Part shown: piece by piece, positions 1 through 11,779 of the stretch | Numbering within the stretch: position 1 is the first letter of the stretch | Layout of the letters: each line of letters begins with the position of its first letter | NCBI GenBank assembly: GCA_013399015.1 | Contig: VWZX01001155.1 | Span: 372,001-436,000 of the forward strand | DNA from: Galbula dea | Lineage: Eukaryota > Chordata > Aves > Piciformes > Galbulidae | DNA: 64,000 nucleotides | Direction of reading: 5' to 3' | The notes under the pieces: model-generated | Told to the model about the DNA's origin: nothing | Seen by the model: the letters and a program-made list of their open reading frames with translations, nothing else | The model's database searches: none | Position numbers and translations under genes: made by a program

Positions 1-1035
1 GATACCAGTAGGAAGTGGGGTCCATGCAGGCATGGGGCAGTAGTGAAAATAACACACAACAGGATTTGATTGCAAAGCAGAACCTGGCCAACAAAGTGTT
101 TACTCTCCTCCATTCTCAGGAGGAAAGGAACCTCTTCTCCAGGAGTTCAGAACAGAGTGTATAGAGAGAGGATTAATGATTGTTCAGGCATCTCATTATT
201 GGAAATGTGATGCCCAACTGCACATCTAAACACACCCAGGACACTTGAAAACCAAACTTGCAGCTGGGCCTGTGACCAACCCAAAAGCCTCATTTCAACA
301 CACAGAGACTTCACACCTTGAGCAGGGCTGGCACACATATAAGCCAGGCTCCAGAACTGGGTCTGAACTTGACACTTTTGATCCATCTTGATGTGTTTCC
401 CTTCCCTTCAGCCTCCTCCTTTCTTCCTTCTTCTTTTCTCCTGTCCAGCCTATCTTCTTTCTATCTTTCTAAAAGAAATTGCACACCCTGACCCATTTCT
501 AGATGACAGCCTTGTTTTCTTTCTACTTCAGGAGCTAACTGTCATGGGAACTCTAAAGCAATATGAAGTCACCACCTATGTTCAAGAGTAGTTTGAGGGT
601 TTCCATTCTCTAGAAGAATTTTATGTCACAGGATGAACAAAAGCAGCAAGGTCATTTCTGGCACAAAAAGAAAAGGCATTTTACAAACCAAATCCAGAAG
701 TGTTCCTGCCACAGCCTAATCATTAACTGTTTCAGGTGACATTGTACCAGTGCCCCTGTTCAACAGGAAACTCAAAGAGTTATTCTTTGTACAGTACATG
801 CCATAGATGACTTTTTCACTCAGAGGCATTGTTCAGGAGACCAATGGGACTAGACAACTCCCATGCCAATCTTATTACACCACCTTCATTGAACCCCTCA
901 ACACCTCAGTGAGGTCTTACCCAGCTTGCACATCTGTAACCCTAGGGCTTCTTTGCATCCTGGTAGCTATCCAGTCTGAATGCTTTTTCATCTCACATTT
1001 TAGCAAATAGAAAGTTTAAGGCCATTATATATATC
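1..1035. other. Unique non-genic sequence
   Basis: I see no gene, RNA gene or recognisable repeat here. The reading frames that stay open are short, lack codon-usage or motif support, and have no convincing splice sites around them. The sequence is ordinary mixed-composition DNA ahead of the first CR1 fragment. Confidence 0.5.
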
Positions 1036-1316
1036 AGGTAGTGAGAGGACTAGGGGGTATGGATGCAAACTAGAGGAGGGGAGATTTAGGTTGGATATTA
1101 GGAGGAAGTTCTTCACTGTTAGGGTGGTTAGAGAGTGGAACAGGTTGCCCAGAGAAGTTGTGGAAGCCCCTTTCCTGGAAGCTTTTCAGACAAGGCTGGA
1201 TGGGGCTGTGGGCAAGCTGATCTAGTGGGAGGTGTCCCTGCCAGACAGGGGGGTTGGAACTAGGTGATCTTTGAGGTCCCTTCCAACTCTGACAATTCTA
1301 TGATTCTATGATTCTC
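1036..1316 (+). mobile_element. CR1 LINE 3' fragment
   Basis: This is a 5'-truncated CR1 retrotransposon in plus orientation. It encodes the ORF2 C-terminal tail ([18 protein letters not shown], [15 protein letters not shown]) and ends in the CR1 3'UTR signature: GGTTGGAACTAGGTGATCTT, then TCCCTTCCAACTCT and a tandem ATTCTATG tail at about 1297-1316. CR1 inserts without poly(A) and is normally truncated at its 5' end, as here. Confidence 0.93.
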
Positions 1317-1580
1317 TTACCACTTCTTTATATTGTCCAGCTTTTTCTCAAGCTTCTGCAGATCTGAGTTGCATAAATGCAAGAAGGGACAAATAATAGC
1401 ATGTGCATATGCTATATATACTCATTTCTGGATTTAACCCACTGAGGGAAGATATTAATGTAAAATCATTAGCCAGGTAATGGATTTGTCCCTTCTGCAT
1501 TATGCCTCCTAACACGTGCACGAAATGTCTCTGAGTAAATGTCTCCTAGCAAATGTCTCTTAGTGATGGATTGTTGTGCA

Positions 1581-1870
1581 TAGAATCATAGAATGCTAGG
1601 GGTTGGAAAGGACGTCTGGGGATCATAGTCCCCTGGCAAAGCAAAGTCAACTAGAGCAGGCTGCACAGGATCACCTCCAGGTGGTTTTGGAATGTCTCCA
1701 GAGATGGAATCTCCACCACCTCCCTGGGCAGCCTGGGCCAGGTCTCCACCACCCTCCTCCCTATGTTTAGATAGTTCAAGTTTGTGCCTGTTCCCTCTTA
1801 ACAGCTGCAACACTGTTTTAACACACCAGCTTCCTTGCCTATGCCTTTCTAACCACCTTTGATCTTGCAT
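1581..1870 (-). mobile_element. CR1 LINE 3' fragment
   Basis: The minus-strand CR1 tail begins with TAGAATCATAGAATGCTAGG, the complement of the CR1 3' end, and continues through the CCTCCCTGGGCAGCCTGGGCCA block that corresponds to the RLPREVVE region of ORF2. Of the copies here, its TGCTAGGGGTTGG 3' end is shared only with the fragment at 62381-62690, so the two probably belong to one CR1 subfamily. Confidence 0.92.
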
Positions 1871-3070
1871 TTGAACCATTAGGGCTAGATCATTACCTGG
1901 TTAATAACCTTGGGTCCGAGCCATTTCTCCACCACAATATCTGAGTTAAGAACCAAATCATAGCAGGGGAAAAAGAGAGCATGCTGCATCATGTAATCAG
2001 GGTAGACACCTAGGATGCTTTTAGGTGGCTTTTTGGTATTGGCTTACGGTCCAGTAATGACTGGTATTGATCTTGGGTTGGGTTGATATGCTGCGGTTCC
2101 TGTAGCAGGGGTTACTTGTCTACTTCAAGACATCACGCTTCATTTAGTCTCTTTGGTAACTATTTGCATTACCTTTATTATTACTGAAGGGAGAGCAGTA
2201 TGTTCTTAATTGTATAAAGAATAAAAATAAAATAAAGAGTTGGACAGGTACCTGAGAAACCAGAAAAACAGGCTAGGAACAATGTCTTGAGGGAAAGGTA
2301 CTGCTCCTACAGAGCCACCAGTGACTCGGTAAAGGAGCTGCTGAGAAGGAGACTAAGATCTCCTCTCAGTTACTGCCCTTTTTATCACCATGTCTCCATG
2401 GTCTATGAGGGGCTTTCCTGATCTGTAAATAAAAGCAGAACCAGAGACCTTTTCCCCTCTCATCACTCACAAGATGATGACAGAACATCAGGTCACTTCA
2501 AAACCCATTAGCCAAAAAGCCTTTTGCTCAGGGAAGAACAAAATAAGCTTGACCAAAACAACTCTGCTCTGCACTGAGAAGGATGACTCCAAAGAACACT
2601 TGGGATTTACTCACCAAACAAAAAAAGTGGCTTTCTGTTGAGCCAAAGCCTGTTTAAGGATTTCATATGCTTCTGCCAAGCTGCTGAGTTGGCTTAAACT
2701 TTTCAGCTTGTCTAAATCAAAAGGAACCAACCAAACAAAAAAAGGCACTTTCAGCATAGGAATTAAATAGCTGTGCTAATTTACCCCAATCCCCTGTTCC
2801 TTAGGCAGCATTTAGAAGGGAAGTCTTTGCCCTTATTTATAATTTTGGTCCTAGGGAAGGTAGGAGGAAGCCAGAGCTAAATTCATTTTATCCTTTCAGA
2901 GCTTCCCAAATGTTGTCTGTTCATTGCTAGTGACTGAGGTGGTGTCTCTCTCCACACTTGCAGAATCTTGTCCTAGGTAGCTTTTCTGGGGTCTGCTATG
3001 TTTCAGGGAAGAAAACTCATAATGTCATCAAGAAAGAAGGTTTAGAGTCATTCCCAGTTCTGCTATCTGC
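1871..3070. other. Unique non-genic sequence
   Basis: No gene is recognised. An ATTTGCAT octamer occurs at 2162-2169 in an AT-rich patch (2155-2245), followed by an A-rich stretch (2215-2240). These could be regulatory or chance features. Nothing else stands out. Confidence 0.4.
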
Positions 3071-3073
3071 TTC

Positions 3074-3395
3074 TTATATTAACAGAATCACAGAATCTCC
3101 TGAGTTGGAAGGGACCCACAAGGATCATCAGGTCCAACTCCTGTCTCTGCACAGGACAAACCCAAAGTCATCCCATGTGCCTAAGAGCATTGCCCAAATG
3201 CTTCTGGAATTCCAGGAGAGTTGGTGCCATGACTGCATCACTGTGGAGCCTGTTCCTGTGCTCCACCACCCTCTGGGGGAAGAACCTTCTAATACCTAAC
3301 TGACCCTCCCCTGGCACAGCTTTGTGCCATTCCCCTGGGTCCTGTCTCTGGGCACCAGAGAGATCACCTCCTGCCCCTCCTCTGTCTCTGGTGAG
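3074..3395 (-). mobile_element. CR1 LINE 3' fragment (TCCTGAGTTGG subfamily)
   Basis: This minus-strand CR1 copy starts with ACAGAATCTCCTGAGTTGGA and carries GGACCCACAAGGATCATCAGG followed by the TGTCTCTGCACAGGACAA block. This 3' end type differs from the more common ATTAAGGTTGG copies in the window. It recurs at 30411, and in plus orientation at 42527, 47226 and 57467. Confidence 0.9.
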
Positions 3396-3619
3396 GAAGT
3401 TAATCCAGACAAATCATTTCACTGCTACCACACATTTCATCATCTGTTTTTACCTCACTGGTTGACATTTTCTTACTGGTTATTTCTATTCCCTGAGAAA
3501 TCCTTTTCCCCAGCAGCAGCATTTTCCCAACAAACTGCCAGCACTGTTACCATTTTCCATACATTTTTTTCCTTCTCTTCTCACTTGCTGCAGAATATTT
3601 ACATTGACAGATGAGGGTT

Positions 3620-4075
3620 GGACTAACCAGGATCTCCTGAGGCTCTGAAGTTGGTCCCCAGCTCTCAGGACATGCCAACCCTGCCAGAAACTGACCAAGC
3701 ACCATAGAAGCTAAACTTAGTCCTCACTCCCTCCAGTGCTGTTGGAAGCCTGTTTCAAAGCCATGCTGCTCAGGTAGCTGGAAAACATCTTCTAATTTCC
3801 TGACTCTGTTTATTAGTGACCAGTTCACATCCATTTGTTCTTGTGCCAACCCTGCCTTTTGCTTCAATAGCTCTTTTCCCTCCTTCTTATTTACTTCCCT
3901 GATGTATTTATAGACAGCAATCATGTTCCCTTCATTTTCCTAGGCTTAACAAGCCAATCTCTCTTAGTCCTCTCTCATAAAACAAGCTTTCCAAGTCCTG
4001 ATTATCCTCCATCCTAGCTGCTTTTCTCTGCACCTGTTCCTGTTTGAATTCATCTTTTCTGATCAAGTCCAAAAC
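3620..4075 (-). mobile_element. Old, diverged CR1-like LINE remnant
   Basis: The sequence between about 3720 and 4075 resembles the complement of an old amniote CR1 ORF2 3' region. The recognisable pieces are TTTATAGACAGCAATCATGTTCCC, ttgttcttgtgccaaccctg-like text, and CTTAACAAGCCAATCTCTCTTAGTCCTCTCTCATAA. It is much more divergent than the neighbouring copies, which implies an ancient insertion. The boundaries are uncertain, particularly the 5' one. Confidence 0.55.
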
Positions 4076-4531
4076 AGTTTCAAATCAATTCACTCTCCTA
4101 CTGACTGAAGGACTGGCCTTGATTATTTTGGCAGCAGGAAGCATTATAATACACCTTGATATTACTTTAATGAGGGCTATGAACAAAGAACATGTATTTT
4201 TATTTTAGATTCAGGTATAATCTAATTATTACTTAAAGGATTACAATACTTAATAAAGTGGCTGTTGTGGCTACCCAGGAGACATGTGCCCATGACTGGC
4301 ATGAGGCAGATGCTTGCTCTGCCTGTCCCATCACTCTATTGAGTGAACCTATTTATTTAACTCTACCAGCTAACCTTTATTTCTGAGGGTTTGCCATCTC
4401 ATCCATCAAACTGGGAGGATTGTTTTTCACAGGTGCAAATGAGTCACCACCTGCTTGCCAGCTTGGAAAACATTTAGAAAATTAGGGGTTAGAACTTAAA
4501 AACAAAAATAAAAGGGGGAGAAGGAAGTGGT
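4076..4531. other. Unique AT-rich sequence
   Basis: This stretch contains no gene. The part from about 4140 to 4260 is AT-rich with several TAAT/ATTA cores. No other structure is evident. Confidence 0.4.
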
Positions 4532-4678
4532 AGAGTCACCATCCCTAGAGGGGCTTAAAAAACCTAGAGGTGTGCTACTCAGGGACCTGGTTTAGTGGCA
4601 TAGGGGTGGTAGGTGGACGGTTGGGCTTGGTGATCTTAAAGGTCTCTTCCAACCTCAATGATTCTGTGCTTCTGTGAA
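4532..4678 (+). mobile_element. CR1 LINE 3' end
   Basis: This short plus-strand CR1 tail runs from GAGTCACCATCCCTAGAGGG through TGGTTTAGTGGCAT and GGGCTTGGTGATCTTAAAGG to a degenerate ATTCTGTG tail. Only about the last 150 bases of a CR1 element are present. Confidence 0.92.
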
Positions 4679-5784
4679 ATTACAGGCAGTCTCTTGGCCC
4701 TTGTTGGGATGTGGCTGCCCTGCAAGAAGCAGAGGTGGGTTGGGGTTGTGGGTTTTTTTCCACCACCACAGGTTTTGTGCTGGTTTCTGAGATCCTTGTC
4801 AGCGAACGTCAGCAGCTCTAAAGCTGAGCCTAGCCTGTAATGAAACAGTTATCCCAGCCTTAAAGGCAGGATTAGCTCCCCAAAGTGGAGCAGAGAAGCC
4901 CCTCTGCACTTTTTAACACCTCATGAAGAGATCTGGCTGCCAACAAAAGGAAAATCCTAATGTGTAAAAAATGCATCATAATAAGGACTTTGGCTGAGTG
5001 GAATTCCATCACGGATCAGATGGAATTGCCTTGTGCAGCTTGCTGAGGGGCTTCATGCTATGCTAAATGACCTTTGTACCATGTAAAATGGGCACTGCTG
5101 CAGGATGCAGGAGAACCAAGGGCTGGGCTGCTCTTTTCTTTCCCCCTCCTTTCCCCTCCCCCACTCCCCCCCCATGGAGTTCAAGCTTGTCAAGAATACA
5201 ACAAAAGTGAGGGGGAGAAAAAGGGAGAAGAAATGTCCCATTGAATTTTTCATGAATGATTTTTGTCAGAGGAGAAGGAACATCTGTGTTTATGAAGGGA
5301 CACAGGACAAGCAGGATGTGACCCTCTGGTCCTGAGTTCCCAAGGATATGTGCAATGCCCCAGGAGAGTGGTAAAATCCAACCTGTGCTGCAGTTTTTAA
5401 GGTTACAGCTGAAAAGCTCCAGGCTTTGCCTTCTCTGTTACCTGCCTGAGGCTACCAGCTCTGTACTTGGGAAGGAGCAGTGACTCCTGGAGGGTCTGGG
5501 GCTGAGGTTTTGGTGGGTGCTGATGCTCAGCACCTCTAAAAACCAAGCTCTTGCTGCCTCCAAATGATGAGAAGTCCATGAGTACCCCATTTTTGGAGTG
5601 CCCAAGAAGGGCTGTTGGGTGACCAGGCTAAGTCACATGCCTGTCTACATAGGATTGATCATCACCCAAGGCTGTTCATGGTTGCCTGCAGAACCTGGGA
5701 GGAGAACCTTCCTCAGAGGTGCCTGAGACTGACAAGAGTTGGAAAGGGGAGGCAGAGAAAGAGGTAGGGGCTGGTCCTCCTGGA
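4679..5784. other. Unique non-genic sequence with a C-rich tract
   Basis: No gene is recognised. The stretch 5140-5175 is pyrimidine-rich, with runs of C on the plus strand. Overlapping open frames on both strands at 5053-5335 reflect this low-complexity tract rather than coding sequence. Confidence 0.4.
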
Positions 5785-6021
5785 GGTGTTCAACTAGATT
5801 GGGTTGCCCAGAGCCCCATCTAGCCTGGCCTTAAGAACTTCCAGAGATGGAGCTTCCACCAGCTCTCTGGGCAACCTGTTCCAGTATCTCACCACCCTAA
5901 CAGTGAAGAACTTCTTCCTAACATCCAGTCTAAATCTCCCCTCCTCTAGTTTTCATCCATTCCCCTTAGTCCTATAACTGCCTGACATCCTAAGAAGTCC
6001 CTCCCCAGCTTTCTTGAAGCT
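5785..6021 (-). mobile_element. CR1 LINE internal fragment
   Basis: The minus-strand CR1 sequence covers the ORF2 C-terminus and part of the 3'UTR (GGGTTGCCCAGAGCCCCATC, then CAACCTGTTCCAGTATCTCA and TTCTTCCTAACATCCAGTCT). The very 3' end (the ATTCTATG tail) is missing on the left side, so the copy is truncated or deleted at both ends. Confidence 0.88.
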
Positions 6022-8133
6022 GTTTGTTCACTTCACCTCCAAATCTCTTTTCACCTACCTGTGGAATTCATACTGACCTGCCAGGAATTTTTCAGGAGTT
6101 AGTTTGGTCTGGGAACATTGGAAGAGCTGCTACTGAAATGCAAAGGGGATTTATTTATTTCTTTTAATATTATTATTTTTATTAAACTTTATTCCTCCCC
6201 TTACCTCTCCCTCCACCCACTTGCCCACAGCTAAAAGGTGACTCTGCACCTTCTTGAGCACATTATGGAGTGAGTGCTTCCACAAATCTCCCTTGAAGGT
6301 TCCTCCTGAAGGGCTGGTATCATACTGTCAGAGATCTGATCCATCTGGAGATAACAGGAGTAATTTATCTTCTGTGGCAGCTCATCTTCTTGCCCAGACA
6401 ACCTCAGTGCTGAAGCAGGTGCAAGAAACTTTCTTGGAGGACAAGCAGGAGACATTGCCCTTGATGCCTCTTTTTCTAGTTGGTAGCAGCAACATGATGT
6501 CCAGTCTCCCTTCCCTAGCTGAGGCAGCCACTGAAGGCACACATGAAGCATGTTTGTTGGCCTCAGAGCTCTTCATTCCATGTTAGCATTTCCTTGGAGG
6601 GATTTTACTCTTGTTGCAGATTTGGATCTCTAGGCAAAGGCTAAGGAAGATGAAGGTCCCCTTTGCCCCACCAGCCTTCCTCATGGTTGCATACCGGCTA
6701 TACTCAAGGTGGTGGCACCAGGGCAGCTGACCAAGGTCCATTCAGCATCCTGATGCTGAATAGAGGACCTTGTACCTCTTAGGAAGGGCCATTCCCCAGG
6801 GCCAAGACTGGCCACACAGCCCTGTCATGCATTTCTCTTTTTTTGCCAGCATGCTGCAAGCATCACACTGTGCCCCACAGCCCAGAGTTAATGATGCTCT
6901 TCCAGACCCCATAATTCCAGGGACATGGCATGATTACCCTCACACACTGTGCAAGGCAATGCTCCATGGTGCCTTCCCCTCCATACCAACCAGTCCCTGC
7001 ACAGCAACCCCTTTTCTTCTTCAGTTCAAAGTGCTCTGGCACTTCATCTGGAAAATCCTTTAAATCTCCATTACCTCTGCCTTATTTAATCTTTTCGGGA
7101 GCACTGACATCCAGTGCATGAAAAAGAGATTTTAGGCTGAAAGGAAACCTGCCCCTGATCACTTCTTGGGGCTAAGTTACAAACTGAATTGGAAACTGGA
7201 AGGTGAAAAGAATATGTTGCCTTTTAAGTGTCACATTTTCCTTTGGAAAAAAAAAAAAAGGATAAACAATAAAAAAAAGCCTTTTAATGGAGCTGTTGCA
7301 GGAGGAGTAGAAATAGAATCAAGCCACAGCCTTAGATTTTGCACTGTGCTTTGAAGGCTTCTAAGCAGGTGCCTTTGGTGCCTGGCTTTGTTTTTGCAGA
7401 GATGGAGGCCACCAGGCTCACTTGGGGAATTTGGAAATCCCTCAGACTAGGGTAGGTTTATATCTCTGAACTGCAAAGAGACTATTGCTCAGCAGCAGCA
7501 GCAGAGGAGCAGCCCTGGGCACACTGCAAATATCAGAGAGAAAAGCCAAGAGGAATTTGTAGGCAGCACCAATGGAGGTGAACATCCTAAATCCTTCTTT
7601 ATTGCACCTGGAAACTGCAAAGCACAATGGCCCTTGGAGCTTACCTGGGTTTAACTTGAGGCATTGTAGACTTTGTGTATCTGAGTAGAAGGATGTGAAG
7701 CAACTTATTGCACAAACATCTCCTCCATGCTGCAGGACCCAGACAAAGCACTCACATGATCCTGGCTGGATCCTCACCAGCAGAACTATTTTAGGACAAG
7801 AGCACAACACCTCTGCAGGAGGTATAGCTGCCTTCAGCTGATTACTCACCAAAACCTATTCTAGGTCCCCATACTCCTAAAGTATCTTCCTGCATCAAAA
7901 CATCTATTTACTTAGGGAGGAAAAATCATCAGCAGACCTTCAGCAGATCCCAGCAGGGATGTTCATCCACTTGGGCTGGTGGATGTAAGATTTATAGGTG
8001 CCAGTGACAAAGAGGAGATGGGCAAAGGTATTGTGAGAGGACAGGGAGATGCACAGGCTAGCTGCACAGGTCAAAAGCAGATGTAGGGAGAGGAAAGGCT
8101 TGCAGAAAGCTGCTCTCCAGGACTGTTTCTTCA
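6022..8133. other. Unique non-genic sequence
   Basis: I find no gene. There is a T/A-rich patch at 6148-6195 (TTTATTTATTT and TATTATTATTTTTATTAAA) and an A-rich tract at 7246-7280. Both strands at 6231-6590 have overlapping open frames of about 100 codons, but these have no recognisable domain and are best treated as chance. Confidence 0.4.
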
Positions 8134-8138
8134 TAGCA

Positions 8139-8745
8139 TGACAGAATGGTGCAGGTGGGAAGGGACCACCAGACGTCATCTAGTCCAACCTTTCTTCTTT
8201 GTTAACAGAGTCCCCTACACCACAGCACTCAGCATTGTGACCAGACAGTTTGTGGACATCTCCAGAGAAGGAGATTCCACAACCTCTCTGGGCAACCTGC
8301 TCCAGGGCTCTGGCACCCTCACAGCAAACAAGTTCTTCCTCATGGTTAGGTGGAACTTCCTCTCTCCCACTTTGTGCCCGTTGCTTTGTGTCCTATTGTG
8401 TGGCACCATGGAGAAGAGCCTGGCTCCATCCTCTTGACACCTTCCCTTCAGATCCTTCTCTCCATTGAGAAGGTCTCCTCTCAGCCTCCTCTTCTCCAGG
8501 CTACCCAAGCCCAGCTCCCTCAGCCTTTCCTCACAAGGGAGATGCTCCAGCTCCTTAGCATCTTTGGAGCTCTCTGTTGGACATGCTCCAGCAGTTCCAT
8601 GTCTCTGTTGTCCTGAGGAGCCCAGAACTGAACCCAGTTCTCTAGGTGAGGCCTCCCCAATGCTGAGGTGAGGAGCAGGATCACCTCCCCTGAACTGTTG
8701 GCAGTGCTCTTGCCAATGCAGCCCAGGAGACCGTGGGTCTGTATT
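8139..8745 (-). mobile_element. CR1 LINE, long 3' fragment (arm A of an inverted pair)
   Basis: A roughly 600-bp minus-strand CR1 insertion. Its complement encodes [18 protein letters not shown] and [18 protein letters not shown] from the ORF2 C-terminus, and the 3' end reads GACAGAATGGTGCAGGTGGG on the plus strand. A nearly identical plus-strand copy occurs at 11780-12381, and both start at about the same truncation point near CTCCTGGGCTGCATTGGCAA. The frame is open for about 180 codons, so this is a fairly young copy. It still lacks the endonuclease and most of the reverse transcriptase and cannot be autonomous. Confidence 0.93.
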
Positions 8746-11039
8746 TAGCTTCAGACACATTTCTGTGCCTGCCTCTTTTTCTGTTTTTTATCCCAGGACA
8801 CTCACCTGGGCTGGGACCTGTTAATTTTGACAGAAATTAGCTATAGGAGGAATTTTGCCCAAAAGAAAGCCACAGTGTCCCTATAGAAAAGATAATCCCT
8901 GTTTGTGAGTGAACAGAATGTAGGATGCTGATAAGAGCAGTGTGAAAGAATAAAACACTACTTCTGTATCAGACAGGCTGACAAATGCTGATTAAAATGT
9001 CTCCTTTCACAATCAAATGGCAAATATAAAGACATTTTCTTATCTGTTAAGGAGCTTTCCTAGCTGCCTAGGCCAGAAACCCCCTGATATTGGACACTCT
9101 CCTGTAATGCCAGTGCTTTCTACAGGGACAGGCATGAGCCTTTGTTGCAGGAGATCTTGGCTTAGCCTTTCCCTCTGACAGGGACTTAGTAGGTTGCAGT
9201 TGCTTGTGCATGGGTATCTAGTGCCATTGGACATGGTCTTCAGTGTCCCTCCAGCCTCCAGATGGATAGAGATGGCCCAAACCTTCTGCTGGATGTGTTG
9301 GTCCCTTTCAGATGTCTGAGATATTCCCAGTCTTATCCAGAGGCAGCAGATAACCAGACCAGATCAGATTGAGCTCTTGATTCTCTATGCATCAAGTTGC
9401 AGACTACAGAACTTCAGATACCTTTTCCTCCTTGTTTTTGAAGGCATCCTGCAGGATCTGGGGATGGGCTGTACAGGAGGGTTCTCTCCTAACCATCAGG
9501 TACCATGACATCCTTCTGTCACATACCCTTCTGTCACATACATACCAAAAGCAATATACAGGAGACCTCTTTCCCAGTGCACTGATTAAATCTTTATTGC
9601 TCTTCCCTGGGAGGAAAGTGATCTCCCCATGTGTGTATCTCCTCTAGGATGCCTTGATCCCACTGAGTAGCAACCCAAAATATAAATTATCAGGAGCAAA
9701 TTAGGGTTTATTTATGCAACAAAGCTAATAAGCATGTAGGGCAGAGGCTAAGGAAGGTGCTGAAGACCTCCCTGTGAGCATCAGGTGGAGCTTGCCTTGC
9801 CCTCAGCTTGGCAGGGCTTCAGACCCAACCAGCAGTCCCAGGTGAAGCACTGGGGTCTGGTTAGTGGAAGGGAAGAGGGGGAAGCATGGGTTGTGTTTGC
9901 ACCAGAGTCCTGCAGCTTCTGCTCTGCTAGCTTGTGTGTTATAACAGGTGGTGGGTGCCTGAGTGAAAACTCAGGAGTAAATGCTCCTCCTGAACAGATG
10001 TAGAAAGCCAGGAGCTGGAAATGTGTATCTGCTCCCACACTAGCATGGCTTGGCTGTTGTTGGAGGCAGAGCTGCGTGCGAGCAGCTCCAGCAGAGCAGT
10101 CCCAGGACAAGCTCTGCTACAGACAGTTCTGACTCACTGGTCCTTCCAGCTTCATCCTGGAGCAGGAGTGGAGAGCAAGCCCACACCAGCCCCAAAATGA
10201 TGGGGTGTGTTCCCCTATGGCAGCTGTGCAGGGTTGTGAGCAAGGGAAACCATAGCTATGGCTAGTTGCTCACCATCCTTTCCACCCCACCTCTTGTGGA
10301 GAGTGGACAAGCCCAGGAGTCCTGCTCACTTCTGGACCTATAGCCCAGGATACTTAGTGGGGTGCTGCATGGCAGCAGCTCCAAACCAAGAGACTGATGA
10401 CACAGAAAGACAAAGGCAGGGAGCTGAGAGAGATCCCTTGGGGTAATTCACCCCCCTGGCAGGAGACCTTTCTTCTCCTTTCTAAGGGAAAGCACTCTGT
10501 TGAACCTCTGGTTTTCCAGGGTTTATGCATGCTTGAGTTTGCCATTGCCTCTCATCACCATCTCTGCCCACCTCTCCCAGGGCACCCTAATTGTCCAACC
10601 CCTAACTGGAGCTGCCTGAGGGGGCCAGGCTTGGCTCTGACACCGAGCAGACAGGTGAGCCCTGCTGGTACCACAGCTCCTCCAGGGCAAAGACTGCCTG
10701 ATTTATCTCCAGCCAAATCCTCCCTGATGTAAATTGTAGAAGCTCTCTTGGCAGGGAGCCTCATCCCCTTACATAAGCTGAAATATTGCCCTTTGAGATT
10801 CATCCATTGCTGCCAGACTGCTGAGCCCTCTGTCTTCAGCAAGGGCCCCAGAAGAGGAGAAGTTGGTTGTGTTTGTACTGGTTGTGTCTGTGCAAGGTAA
10901 ATATTATTGTGTCTTCTCCCCTACGGCAGAGAGCCCAGAGCAGCTTGGACACAGATGCCTTTGCTCTGTTGTGTTGAGATACTGGCTCAAACACTAGGAA
11001 TTTAGTCTGACCCTGTAAATATCTTCCACAGTTAAATGT
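8746..11039. other. Unique non-genic spacer between inverted CR1 copies
   Basis: No gene is recognised. The part at 9780-10850 is somewhat GC-richer, with several overlapping open frames on both strands. None has a recognisable domain or a good splice context. An AT-rich possible regulatory patch lies at 9660-9740 and is listed separately. Confidence 0.4.
9660..9745. promoter_or_regulatory. Possible conserved noncoding element
   Basis: This is an AT-rich, non-repetitive patch with ATAAATTATCAGG, CAAATTAGG and TTTATTTATGCAAC words, resembling homeodomain/MEF2/GATA site clusters. It is called from composition only, and conservation cannot be tested here. Confidence 0.2.
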
Positions 11040-11393
11040 GTGATCAGCACAAGTGTGGGCAGCAGGATTAGGGCAGGGATTGCCCTCCTGTACTCAGCAC
11101 CAGTGAGGCCACACCTCAAATCCTGGGCTCATTTTTGGGTCCTTCATTCCAAGAAGGACACTGAGGTGTTGGAGTGTGTCCAGAGAAGGGCAAGGAAGCT
11201 AGTGAAGGGTCTAGAGCACAAGTGTTGTGAGGAGCAGCTGAGGGAACTGGGGTTGTTGTTTAGTCTAGAGAAGAGGAGGCTCAGGGGAGACCTTCTCACT
11301 CTCTACAGCTCCCTGAAAGGAGGTGATATTAAGGTTGGACTCGGTCTCTTCTCCCAGGTGATTAGTGATAGGACAGGAGGAAATGGCTTCAGG
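11040..11393 (+). mobile_element. CR1 LINE internal fragment, 3' end missing
   Basis: The plus-strand CR1 sequence encodes [18 protein letters not shown], then [19 protein letters not shown] and [19 protein letters not shown]. It stops at about GGAAATGGCTTCAGGCAGC without the final RLDIRK...REVVE section or the 3'UTR. Loss of the 3' end is unusual for CR1, which is normally truncated at its 5' end, so a later deletion or rearrangement is likely. Confidence 0.9.
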
Positions 11394-11779
11394 CAGCATC
11401 CACCAAGAACTATTGTCCCCAGGAAGACACCTCTTCCCTTTCTAACCTTGACCTCCCCATCTCTTCTGGAAAGATCCATTTCAGCTCATCCTGCCCAATC
11501 CAATGTACTGTGTTCAGCCCTACTCTGCCATTCCTGCCAAACTGCTGCCTCTCCAAGGGGAAGTTGGCACTGATGCACTTCTCTCTGGCTGCAAGAGTGG
11601 TGGGGAAGGGAATCAATGGCTGCCATGACACAAATCACTCTGATCCTTCCTTGTAAGTCCTGTTTGATACCCCTTGTTTCAGACCTCTGTGCCACCAGGC
11701 TGCAGGAAAGTGCCTAACCTGAACCCCATAAAGCAAAAGTGGGGTTTGAAGTATGAGATCCTAGACTAGGATCCAGATC
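11394..11779. other. Unique sequence
   Basis: This is unique sequence between two CR1 copies. No gene or repeat is recognised. Confidence 0.35.

Noticed and set aside
8215..8760. 181-codon frame on the minus strand that looks protein-coding
   Set aside because: It is the C-terminal part of CR1 ORF2 in a truncated copy, not a host gene.
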